From NCBI GenBank assembly GCA_032191485.1, contig JAVDOI010000009.1:25257843-25321842 (forward strand): a DNA stretch of 64,000 nt. Reading direction: 5' to 3'. Positions 44,165 to 55,194 of the stretch are shown here, one piece after another. Numbering within the stretch: the first letter of the stretch is position 1; every line of letters begins with the position of its first letter. Position numbers and translations under genes: made by a program. The notes beneath the pieces are model-generated. The model searched no databases, was not told the origin of the DNA, and worked only from the letters and a program-made list of their open reading frames with translations. Source of the DNA: Leptoclinus maculatus (Eukaryota > Chordata > Actinopteri > Perciformes > Stichaeidae).

Positions 44165-44914
44165 AACAAACACTTGATCTTCTACAGAGAGACTCTTTCA
44201 TTTAATGTAACAAATCTATATTATTGGTGATTTACGGTGGAAACTTTATTGATTTTGATGTTTTTTTTCTATTTGTCTGTAAATGTATTTCTACTCCAAC
44301 ACACAGACATTAAGCCACTGATTGATATTATATAATGTCGTCTAATTCATTCTAATAACTGATAACCTGCCTTCAAGACTGTTGAATCATCAAAAACAAT
44401 GTACTCAGGAATAAGAAGCATTTACACATTCCTTAAATATCTGAGAGGCAAATGAAAATGTTTAATGTCTTATTATATATATATATATATATATATGATA
44501 CATTATGATTACTGACACACATTATTGGATAAAGTCATGAACCACTTATTCTTTAGTTTAATAAAAGGTGTTTAAGGGTTTTAGTTTTCATCATTTCTGA
44601 ATCAACAGAAGCATCAAGAGGTCTCTGTCTGCTGTGTTTTTAGGGGTCAATAAAAGATGAATTATTTATTCATATTTGTAGAAAATGAATCAACAAAATC
44701 TAATAATCAAATATTCAGCTGCTGTGACCAGAGAAGAACAGTTTAGTATCGTGTTATTTGTATTTCATACAGTCGTCCTCTCTGCACAATGTTTTATAGC
44801 CGGAACAAAGTGAACAAATCCTCAAGAGAATAAAAACAAAGAAACTTTGAACTGGATTTGTCTTTTACATTTTGAGATACTTTATTCATGTATTTACACT
44901 TTATGATACTTTTT
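44165..44914 (+). repeat. TRIM-4 3' UTR and flank
   Basis: Same layout as 19322-20069, with a longer AT microsatellite at 44473-44496. No gene was seen. Confidence 0.6.
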
Positions 44915-45783
44915 ACTGTTCTACATCTCAGAGGTACATATTGTACTTTATACTGTACTACATCTCAGAGGTACATATTGTACTTTATACTGTACTACAT
45001 CTCAGAGGTACATATTGTACTTTATACTGCACTACATCTCAGAGGTACATATTGTACTTTATACTGCACTACATCTCAGAGGTACATATTGTACTTTATA
45101 CTGTACTACATCTCAGAGGTACATATTGTACTTGTTACTGTACTGCATCAAAGAGGTACATATTGTACTTTTTACTGTACTATATCAAAGAGGTACATAT
45201 TGTACTTTATACTGTACTACATCTCAGAGGTACATATTGTACTTGTTACTGTACTACATCTCAGAGGTACATATTGTACTTTATACTGTACTGCATCAAA
45301 GAGGTACATATTGTACTTTTTACTGTACTATATCAAAGAGGTACATATTGTACTTTATACTGTACTACATCTCAGAGGTACATGTTGTACTTTATACTGT
45401 ACTACATCTCAGAGGTACATATTGTACTTTATACTGTACTACATCTCAGAAGTACATATTGTACTTTTTACTGTACTACATCTCAGAGGTACATATTGTA
45501 CTTGTTACTGTACTACATCTCAGAGGTACATATTGTACTTTATACTGTACTACATCTCAGAGGTACATATTGTACTTGTTACTGTACTACATCTCAGAGG
45601 TACATATTGTACTTTTTACTGTACTACATCTCAGAGGTACATATTGTACTTGTTACTGTACTACATCTCAGAGGTACATATTGTACTTGTTACTGTACTA
45701 CGTCTCAGAGGTACATATTGTACTTGTTACTGTACTACATCTCAGAGGTACATATTGTACTTGTTACTGTACTACATCTCAGG
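44915..45783 (+). repeat. 37-bp minisatellite, about 23.4 units, with higher-order variant blocks
   Basis: Same unit as 20070-20573. Variant units TACTGCATCAAAGAGG and TACTATATCAAAGAGG occur as an adjacent pair twice, 148 bp (four units) apart (45143 and 45291), showing an internal block duplication. Confidence 0.95.
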
Positions 45784-47122
45784 TGTAAATATCTTCTGTG
45801 TTTCTAACAACCAGCATGAATAAAATAAATAAAGTAAAGACTGAACAACTCTTTCATTAGTAACTTTAGTTCTGCATGAAGATCAGATGATGAGATTACA
45901 GAGATTACAGAGATTACACTGTGAACCTACCAGAGGAGAGAGGACCAGGAGATTTACATTAAACACATTCACTTAAAAGAAGATAGGGAACAATTTACAT
46001 TCAGAAATTCTTTGTAATTTTTACTCAGGAATTCTCAAGTTAACTTTACTTACTAGTAAGAATTGTTTATTATCCAAAATATTCAAGTACATGTTACTTG
46101 AGTATTTCTTCCTTAGACATTAAATGTACTCATCCTTTGATAGTAATCTTTACTCAGGATACCTTTGCATCTAATTACAAAACCAATCAATCAATTAGAT
46201 GTTTCATGTTCATTTAACTAGCTTTACTTTACTTTTTCTTTTGAGGAATATGAAGTAATATTTACACAATATATCTTTTATCTACTACTCTACACAACTA
46301 TTCAAATATGAACGTGTTTTATTTTTTAACCTGTGCTACTTGTATTTAATAACATTGTGTTAACATCAGGCTTCTACACAACATGAAACAACAGCTTCAG
46401 GTCTTCTCAGGTTCTTTAGGTCTGATGTTTGGTTTCATAGTGTCGTCGTACATTATACTCTTTCATCGCTGCAACACTTTCATTACAAATCAAACACACA
46501 CTTCCTCTTGACTTCTATGAAGAAATATTCATGTTCCCACAATGTCTGAACTATTCTACACTCACTTGCTATCTTGCGTTTCTTTGATTCTGCCATTTTT
46601 GGTCATCTGTGGCTAAACCTCTCTTTGATTGCTCTTATTTAGTGGAGAAGCTGCCTTGTTCATGACAGTAGCTCCACCTAGTGGAGAAACTAAGAAGTAC
46701 AATACAGTCAAGCACAAGTTTCATGTGTCGGTCATATTCCATTAGATTTGGTCAGTAGTTTGGACTCCCCTGATGTAGTTAGTAGAGACAACGTGAGAGG
46801 ATTTATATGAGAGGAAAGAAGAAGATGATACACAAATCTCTATTCATATTTTCTCAGAACTTTTCTTTTTTATTGTGAAATATTGGATAATTTAATCTCT
46901 TTGGACCTCAAACGGTTATTTAATGAAACTATGAGAGACGTTTAGAATAATGACTCTTTAGTGGAACAAATATCAACTCATAGACATCTGAACTGTGACA
47001 AGGAGCCTCAACTAGTTCTCTTTAGTAACAATGCATGCTGCATTTAAGAGCTTTTAAAAGCTTGTGTTTCAGTAGAAGTATGAAGTAACATTACATGGAA
47101 ACTACCTCAAAACTGTTCTTAA
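45784..47122 (+). repeat. 3' flank of TRIM unit 4
   Basis: Paralog of 13918-15248. It contains AATAAA signals near 45820 and the decayed MITE phrases. It ends in TTCTTAA, where piggyBac inserted. No gene was seen. Confidence 0.7.
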
Positions 47123-48144
47123 CCCTCCTGTCGTGTTCGTTTCTCCCCCCTTACTTTAGTGTTCCTGGTCAAATTTGACCGGTCTATTTTAACTGCTCTT
47201 ACATTAACACAAAAACCATTAATCATCACCAAATTTTATTTAACACCCTTTTACATCCATACATCCATATTTGTAAAATATACAAAGAATAGACACTGAA
47301 AATGTATCACCAAATGAATTGAAAACTGTTGTAAGGACATTGTTGACAGGAATATAGGCCTCCCGGACTCCGCATCCCACAGACGTTTTCTAGCCTCATT
47401 GTTTGACCGATATACTCCTGCTAGAATCAACAGACCCATGTAGGCTTGGAGGTCTACCTGGTCCAATGCTCTCCACGTGTCCCCAAACACACGCCTCCCC
47501 TCCAGGTTTGTCATGTCCAGTATAATACCCTCAATGGACTCTGGTAAAAAGAGTTGGAAGCTGGACTTGAAGTCATCCACACGAGATGTTTCATATCGTG
47601 TTGGGCCTGGCGTCATCCTCATTATGTTTTCAACTCTCGCTCTGCCTCCTCTGTCCTGGGAGGATGAATACCAGAGCAGGTTGCCACCCTTGGACTGGAA
47701 TGTCACCTCAGGTGCCTGTTCCTCTGGTGCTACTTCCTCGCCATCTGTTGACTGGTCAGTCTCATAATAGTCCGGATCGAAATCAGGATCAATGTTGCCT
47801 TCAATTTCTGAGACATCTTCCTCTATCTCCGGTTCAATCTCCTCTTCATCTGGTTCAAAAATTAGGTCCAGAGCCTCTCTGACAGAAAATCTCCTCATCA
47901 GTGGCCTACTCATTGTGCTCACAGAGTAAAATGAGAGCAAGGCACAAATAAAGGTTTATAAAGGGGGAAAGTGAGAAGATACGAAACATTGTTTAGTCTG
48001 GAAGGTGTGGTTCACGTGGGGGGATGGGCACATAAGTGCGGTATAGAGATGGGTTCCCATAACAAACACCTGATTTTTTTGTTTGAAGTTTGAAATGTGT
48101 ACAGCTGCGTATATGGGGCTGTGAACAGGTGTTTAAACAGGTGT

Positions 48145-48175
<31 letters not shown>

Positions 48176-48464
48176 GGTGAATGTGGGTGTGTATGGGGCT
48201 GTTTTCCATCTGATGAATGGACATAATCTAGTGTTTCCCATTCATTTCCTATGGCGGTCACTTTTGACCGGGAACACCATGGGTGTTACAAAGTTGACTA
48301 AACCACTAAAAATTCAATGAAAGTGGTGATCAGCAATTTGATATGTTCAAATGCCTAGTGTGGAGGATATCATGAGGCCTTGAGGTAATCAGATGTAAAA
48401 CACAATATTTATGATTGATTAAAGTTGTAAATCGGTCAGATTTGACCCGAACACGACAGGAGGG
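47123..48464 (-). mobile_element. piggyBac-type element, internally deleted (copy 2, better preserved)
   Basis: The same 17-bp inverted ends and the same TTAA/ATAA borders as 15249-16537. The minus-strand frame at 47251-47940 (229 residues) is a PGBD4-like N-terminus: an acidic leader (FEPDEEEIEPEIEEDVSE), then MTPGPTRYETSRVDDFKSSF, WRALDQVDLQAYMGLLILAG and VYRSNNEARKRLWDAESGRP. It ends shortly after LSTMSLQQFS, so the DDE catalytic region is missing. Movement would need a transposase in trans. A (TG)n/(G)n tract lies at 48140-48177. Confidence 0.92.
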
Positions 48465-48470
48465 ATAAAA

Positions 48471-48543
48471 GGGTCTTCATCCCCCTCTGTTGGTCCGGTC
48501 CACATCTTCTTCTTCTTTCCTCTGAACGTCTTCTTACAAATCT
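48471..48543 (-). pseudogene. Receptor tail-exon fragment at the TRIM unit junction
   Basis: Same truncated fragment and breakpoint as 16544-16616. Confidence 0.65.
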
Positions 48544-49001
48544 CTGTGAGAACATGGAAACCACTTTGAGACATTAAATTCATACAACTTAGGAAAGTCT
48601 GTGTATATTGTTAAGAACATCTTACACTGACCTCTTCTGTTATGTTGTCTGTTTGTACTCGTTTGTTCTTTTGGCAGCTGTATACTTTATTGTATAATAA
48701 CATTTTATTATTATATTTATACCTTTATTTAACCAGCTAAATCTCATCAAGAGTTAATCTAACCAAGACATCAGCAATAGGATGTTTAAAAAAATACACA
48801 AAACTTTAAAATGTGTAAATGAAAAAAACATACAGTATTTCAGATTTAACGTTTAAAACACACAAAAAAACAAGAAAAAGGGAATAAGAAGTAAAAAGTT
48901 AAACTCGTGTTTGAATGTCAGGGTATTCCTCAAAGAGGCAGTAAAAGCTCATTCACAGAGCTTCACTGAGAGGAGGAGCAACTGTGAACGAGGAGAGCTG
49001 C

Positions 49002-49148
49002 TGAGTCACTTCTCCTGAAGTGAAAGTGAAAGTTAGTCTGAGCGACAGCAGAGCTGCAGTCGAGACAAGTCTCTCTGTTTCTCTCTCAAGAAACATTCAA
49101 CTGAATCCAGCAGCTTCTTCTCAACAACAGAGTCTCCGACAAACTCTG
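49002..49148 (+). promoter_or_regulatory. TRIM-5 promoter and 5' UTR exon
   Basis: TGAGTCA lies at 49002-49008, GAAAGTGAAAGT at 49022-49033, and a GTGAGT donor at 49149-49154. Confidence 0.65.
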
Positions 49149-49610
49149 GTGAGTACACTGTTCTACAGAGAAACTCAACATTTGGTCAAAAGTGAGTTCA
49201 AACCAGGATCCACAACAAAGAACAAAGTAGCAGCAGATAAACTAGGCCTGCTAGAAGCTAACTAGCCTAGCTGCTACTCCCTTTGGATTGTCCAAACACA
49301 GAGAACAGCATCTGATTCACTCTAATAATATATAAGCAGCAGGGTAGCAGTATTATTATTTAATATGTGATGTGACAGTAATGGAGGATCACTCTGTGTT
49401 TTTAAATTCTATTTAGTGAGCACCTTTCTAAAGTACTCAAACCCTCTTCTGTAATGTTCCTCTACAGTAGGTGTCTCCAGGACACATTCTACCATCATGA
49501 CACACACAGAGACCCACAATGTGAAAACAATACCTGACACACACTGTTACTGCTGCTAAAGATGTGATAACAGTTTGTTTTGTCACACTTGTTGTCCTCA
49601 GAGTGTAGAT

Positions 49611-51248
49611 ATGTCTGCTGCCAGCTGTCTGCTGACTGAAGATCAGTTTCTGTGCTCCATCTGTCTGGATGTGTTCACTGATCCAGTCACCATACCATGT
49701 GGACACAACTTCTGTAAAGCCTGCATCACTCAACACTGGAACGTTAATGTCCAGTGTCAGTGTCCCAACTGTAAAAAGCTTTTCTCCACCAGACCTGAGC
49801 TGCAGGTCAACACTTTCATCTCTGAGATGGCTGCTCAGTTCAGACAGTCAGCTCAACAGAAAGCCAGCAGCTCAGAGCAACAAGAGTCCAAACCAGGAGA
49901 AGTTCCCTGTGACGTCTGCACTGGAACCAAACTGAAGGCCCTGAAGTCCTGCCTGGTGTGTCTGGTCTCCTACTGTGAGACTCACCTGGAGCCTCATCTG
50001 ACAATGTCAGGTCTGAAAAGACATCAGCTGATCGACCCTGTGGAGAACCTGGAAGACAGGATGTGTACGAAGCACGATAAACCTCTGGAGCTGTTCTGTA
50101 AGACCGACCAGATGTGTGTCTGCATGCTCTGCACCGTTTTAGACCACAAGACACACGAGTTTGTTCCTCTGGAAGAAGAATATGAAGGAAAGAAGGCCGA
50201 GCTGGAGAAGACTGAGACTGAAATCCAGCAGATGATCCAGAAGAGACGAGTGAAGATTGATGAGATCAAACACTCAGTGGAGCTCAGTGAGGAAGATGCA
50301 GACAGAGAGATAGCAGATGGTGTTCAGGTCTTCACCGCTCTGAAGGAGTCTGTTGAGAGAAGCCAGGCCGAGCTCATCGACACGATCAAAGAGAAGCAGA
50401 GAAAGACAGAGAAACAGGCTGAAGGCTTCATCAAAGAGCTGGAACAGGAAATCTCTGAGCTGAAGAAGAGAAGCACTGAGGTGGTTCAGCTCTCACACTC
50501 TGAAGACCACCTCCACCTCCTCCAGAGCTTCAGGACCCTGAACACTGCTCCAGCCACCAAGAACTGGACAGGAGTCAGAGTCAGTCCACCTTCACATGAG
50601 GGGACTGTGGTGAGAGCTGTGAATCAGCTGGAGGAGACGCTCAGTAAACACATGAAGAAGCTGTTTGAGGCCGAGCTGAAGAGGGTCCAGCAGTCTGCAG
50701 TGGATGTGACACTTGATCCTGATACAGCACATCCCAAACTCATCCTGTCTGATGATGGAAAACAAGTTAAACATGGTGACGTAAAGAAGAATCTACCAGA
50801 CAATCCAGAGAGATTTAATTGTTGTGTTGGTGTCTTAGCAAAGCAGAGTTTCTCTTCAGGAAGATTTTACTTTGAGGTTCAGGTTAAAGGGAAGACTGAG
50901 TGTTTTTTAGGAGTGGTCAGAGAGTCGATCAACAGGAAGGGAAGCATCTCACGGTCTCCTCAGAATGGTTACTGGACGATATGTTTGATTAATGAGAATC
51001 AGTACTTTGCTCTTACTGGCCCTCCAGTCCGTCTCTCTCTGAAGTCTCAGCCTCAGAAGGTGGGGGTGTTTGTGGATTATGAGGAGGGTCTGGTCTCCTT
51101 CTATGACGTTGATGCTGCAGCTCTTATCTACTCCTTTACTGGCTGCTGCTTCACTGAGAAACTCTACCCACTCTTTAATCCATTTCCTAATGCTGGTGGT
51201 AAAAACTCTGCTCCTCTGATCATCTCTCCTGTCAATCACACTGAGTAG
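49611..51248 (+). CDS. TRIM-5: RING/B-box/coiled-coil/PRY-SPRY protein, SPRY core Trp replaced
   Basis: The protein has 545 residues in one coding exon; the acceptor ends at 49601. RING and B-box ligands are intact. It shares HEFVPLEEEYEG and NPFPNAGG with TRIM-2, and KKLFEAELKRV with TRIM-6. Glu199 is unique. In SPRY the conserved Trp before LGV (Trp430 in TRIM-1) is Cys (GKTECFLGVV), and the preceding loop reads FNCCVGV. That Trp is near-universal in PRY-SPRY folds, so this copy either binds differently or is weakened. The frame is otherwise fully open. The (TACTGTACTACATCTCAGAG)-type array downstream has about 19 units. Confidence 0.9.
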   Translation: MSAASCLLTEDQFLCSICLDVFTDPVTIPCGHNFCKACITQHWNVNVQCQCPNCKKLFSTRPELQVNTFISEMAAQFRQSAQQKASSSEQQESKPGEVPCDVCTGTKLKALKSCLVCLVSYCETHLEPHLTMSGLKRHQLIDPVENLEDRMCTKHDKPLELFCKTDQMCVCMLCTVLDHKTHEFVPLEEEYEGKKAELEKTETEIQQMIQKRRVKIDEIKHSVELSEEDADREIADGVQVFTALKESVERSQAELIDTIKEKQRKTEKQAEGFIKELEQEISELKKRSTEVVQLSHSEDHLHLLQSFRTLNTAPATKNWTGVRVSPPSHEGTVVRAVNQLEETLSKHMKKLFEAELKRVQQSAVDVTLDPDTAHPKLILSDDGKQVKHGDVKKNLPDNPERFNCCVGVLAKQSFSSGRFYFEVQVKGKTECFLGVVRESINRKGSISRSPQNGYWTICLINENQYFALTGPPVRLSLKSQPQKVGVFVDYEEGLVSFYDVDAAALIYSFTGCCFTEKLYPLFNPFPNAGGKNSAPLIISPVNHTE

Positions 51249-51997
51249 AACAAACACTTGATCTTCTACAGAGAGACTCTTTCATTTAATGTAACAAATC
51301 TATATTATTGGTGATTTACGGTGGAAACATTGATTTTTATGTTTTTTTTCTATTTGTCTGTAAATGTATTTCTACTCCAACACACAGACATGAAGCCACT
51401 GATTGATATTATATAATGTCGTCTAATTCATTCTAATAACTGATAACCTGCCTTCAAGACTGTTGAATCATCAAAAACAATGTACTCAGGAATAAGAAGC
51501 ATTTACACATTCCTTAAATATCTGAGAGGCAAATGAAAATGTTTAATGTCTTATTATTATATATATATTTATATATATGATACATTATGATTACTGACAC
51601 ACATTACTGGATAAAGTCATGTACCACTTATTCTTTAGTTTAATAAAAGGTGTTTAAGGGTTTTAGTTTTCATCATTTCTGAATCAACAGAAGCATCAAG
51701 AGGTCTCTGTCTGCTGTGTTTTTAGGGGTCAATAAAAGATGAATTATTTATTCATATTTGTAGAAAATGAATCAACAAAATCTAATAATAAAATATTCAG
51801 CTGCTGTGACCAGAGAAGAACAGTTTAGTATCGTGTTATTTGTATTTCATACAGTCGTCCTCTCTGCACAATGTTTTATAGCCGGAACAAAGTGAACAAA
51901 TCCTCAAGAGAATAAAAACAAAGAAACTTTGAACTGGATTTGTCTTTTACATTTTGAGATACTTTATTCATGTATTTACACTTTGATACTTTTTACT
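51249..51997 (+). repeat. TRIM-5 3' UTR and flank
   Basis: Shared unit flank with AATAAA near 51640 and 51912. No gene was seen. Confidence 0.6.
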
Positions 51998-52714
51998 ATA
52001 CTACATCTCAGAGGTACATATTGTACTTTATACTGTACTACATCTCAGAGGTACATATTGTACTTTATACTGTACTACATCTCAGAGGTACATATTGTAC
52101 TTTATACTGTACTACATCTCAGAGGTACATATTGTACTTGTTACTGTACTACATCTCAGAGGTACATATTGTACTTTATACTGTACTACATGTCAGAGGT
52201 ACATATTGTACTTTATACTGTACTACATCTCAAAGGTACATATTGTACTTTATACTGTACTACATCTCAGAGGTACATATTGTACTTTATACTGTACTAC
52301 ATCTCAGAGGTACATATTGTACTTTATACTGTACTACATCTCAGAGGTACATATTGTACTTTATACTGTACTACATCTCAGAGGTAGATATTGTACTTTA
52401 TACTGTACTACATCTCAGAGGTACATATTGAAATTTATACTGTACTACATCTCAGAGGTACATATTGTACTTTATACTGTACTACATCTCAGAGGTACAT
52501 ATTGTACTTGTTACTGTACTACATCTCAGAGGTACATATTGTACTTTATACTGTACTACAGCTCAGAGGTACATATTGTACTTGTTACTGTACTACATCT
52601 CAGAGGTACATATTGTACTTGTTACTGTACTACAGCTCAGAGGTACATATTGTACTTTATACTGCACTACATCTCAGAGGTACATATTGTACTTTATACT
52701 GTACTACATCTTAG
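51998..52714 (+). repeat. 37-bp minisatellite, about 19.4 units
   Basis: Mostly TTTATAC-type units, with private variants TACATGTCAGAGG, TCTCAAAGG, GAGGTAGATATTG, ATATTGAAATTTATAC and TACAGCTCAGAGG. Confidence 0.95.
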
Positions 52715-54053
52715 GTGTAAATATCTTCTGTGTTTCTAACAACCAGCATGAATAAAATAAATAAAGTAAAGACTGAACAACTCTTTCATTAGTAACTTTA
52801 GTTCTGCATGAAGATCAGATGATGAGATTACAGAGATTACAGAGATTACACTGTGAACCTACCAGAGGAGAGAGGACCAGGAGATTTACATGAAACACAT
52901 TCACTTAAAAGAAGATAGGGAACAATTTACATTCAGAAATTCTTTGTAATTTTTACTCAGGAATTCTCAAGTTAACTTTACTTACTAGTAAGAATTGTTT
53001 TTTATCCAAAATATTCAAGTACATGTTACTTGAGTATTTCTTCCTTAGACATAAAATGTACTCATCCTTTGATAGTAATCTTTACTCAGGATACCTTTGC
53101 ATCTAATTACAAAACCAATCAATCAATTAGATGTTTCATGTTCATTTAACTAGCTTTACTTTACTTTTTCTTTTGAGGAATATAAAGTAATATTTACACA
53201 ATATATCTTTTATCTACTACTCTACACAACTATTCAAATATGAACGTGTTTTATTTTTTTAACCTGTGCTACTTGTATTTAATAACATTGTGTTAACATC
53301 AGGCTTCTACACAACATGAAACAACAGCTTCAGGTCTTCTCAGGTTCTTTAGGTCTGATGTTTGGTTTCATAGTGTCGTCGTACATTATACTCTTTCATC
53401 GCTGCAACACTTTCATTACAAATCAAACACACACTTCCTCTTGACTTCTATAAAGAAATATTCATGTTCCCACAATGTCTGAACTATTCTACACTCACTT
53501 GCTATCTTGCGTTTCTTTGATTCGGCCACTTTTGGTCATCTGTGGCTAAACCTCTCTTTGATTGCTCTTATTTAGTGGAGAAGCTGCCTTGTTCATGACA
53601 GTAGCTCCACCTAGTGGAGAAACTAAGAAGTACAATACAGTCAAGCACAAGTTTCATGTGTCGGTCATATTCCATTAGATTTGGTCAGTAGTTTGGACTC
53701 CCCTGATGTAGTTAGTAGAGACAACGTGAGAGGATTTATATGAGAGGAAAGAAGAAGATGATACACAAATCTGTATTCATATTTTCTCAGAACTTTTCTT
53801 TTTTATTGTGAAATATTGGATAATTTAATCTCTTTGGACCTCAAACGGTTATTTAATGAAACTATGAGAGACGTTTAGAATAATGACTCTTTAGTGGAAC
53901 AAATATCAACTCATAGACATCTGAACTGTGACAAGGAGCCTCAACTAGTTCTCTTTAGTAACAATGCATGCTGCATTTAAGAACTTTCAAAAGCTTGTGT
54001 TTCAGTAGAAGTATGAAGTAACATTACATGGAAACTACCTCAAAACTGTTCTT
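52715..54053 (+). repeat. 3' flank of TRIM unit 5, with empty piggyBac target
   Basis: Collinear with 13918-15248 and 45784-47122 but ends CTGTTCTTAAAAGGGTC at about 54046-54062 without piggyBac. It is the unoccupied paralogous site. Confidence 0.8.
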
Positions 54054-54056
54054 AAA

Positions 54057-54124
54057 AGGGTCTTCATCCCCCTCTGTTGGTCCGGTCCACATCTTCTTTC
54101 CTCTGAACGTCTTCTTACAAATCT
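54057..54124 (-). pseudogene. Receptor tail-exon fragment at the TRIM unit junction
   Basis: Third copy of the truncated fragment, with the same breakpoint. Confidence 0.65.
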
Positions 54125-54585
54125 CTGTGAGAACATGGAAACCACTTTGAGACATTAAATTCATACAACTTAGGAAAGTCTGTGTATATTGTTAAGAACA
54201 TCTTACACTGACCTCTTCTGTTATGTTGTCTGTTTGTACTTGTTTGTTCTTTTGGCAGCTGTATACTTTATTGTATAATAACATTTTATTATTATTATAT
54301 TTATACCTTTATTTAACCAGCTAAATCTCATTAAGAGTTAATCTAACCAAGACATCAGCAATAGGATGTTTAAAAAAATACACAAAACTTTAAAATGTGT
54401 AAATAAAAAAACATACAGTATTTCAGATTTAACGTTTAAAACACACACAAAAAACAGGAAAAAGGGAATAAGAAGTAAAAAGTTAAACTCGTGTTTGAAT
54501 GTCAGGGTATTCCTCAAAGAGGCAGTAAAAGCTCATTCACAGAGCTTCACTGAGAGGAGGAGCAACTGTGAACGAGGAGAGCTGC

Positions 54586-54732
54586 TGAGTCACTTCTCCT
54601 GAAGTGAAAGTGAAAGTTAGTCTGAGCGACAGCAGAGCTGCAGTCGAGACAAGTCTCTCTGTTTCTCTCTAAAGAAACATTCAACTGAATCCAGCAGCTT
54701 CTTCTCAACAACAGAGTCTCCGACAAACTCTG
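54586..54732 (+). promoter_or_regulatory. TRIM-6 promoter and 5' UTR exon
   Basis: TGAGTCA lies at 54586-54592, GAAAGTGAAAGT at 54606-54617, and a GTGAGT donor at 54733-54738. Confidence 0.65.
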
Positions 54733-55194
54733 GTGAGTACACTGTTCTACAGAGAAACTCAACATTTGGTCAAAAGTGAGTTCAAACCAGGATCCACAAC
54801 AAAGAACAAAGTAGCAGCAGATAAACTAGGCCTGCTAGAAGCTAACTAGCCTAGCTGCTACTCCCTTTGGATTGTCCAAACACAGAGAACAGCATCTGAT
54901 TCACTCTAATAATATATAAGCAGCAGGGTAGCAGTATTATTATTTAATATGTGATGTGACAGTAATGGAGGATCACTCTGTGTTTTTAAATTCTATTTAG
55001 TGAGCACCTTTCTAAAGTACTCAAACCCTCTTCTGTAATGTTCCTCTACAGTAGGTGTCTCCAGGACACATTCTACCATGATGACACACACAGAGACCCA
55101 CAATGTGAAAACAATACCTGACACACACTGTTACTGCTGCTAAAGATGTGATAACAGTTTGTTTTCTCACACTTGTTGTCCTCAGAGTGTAGAT

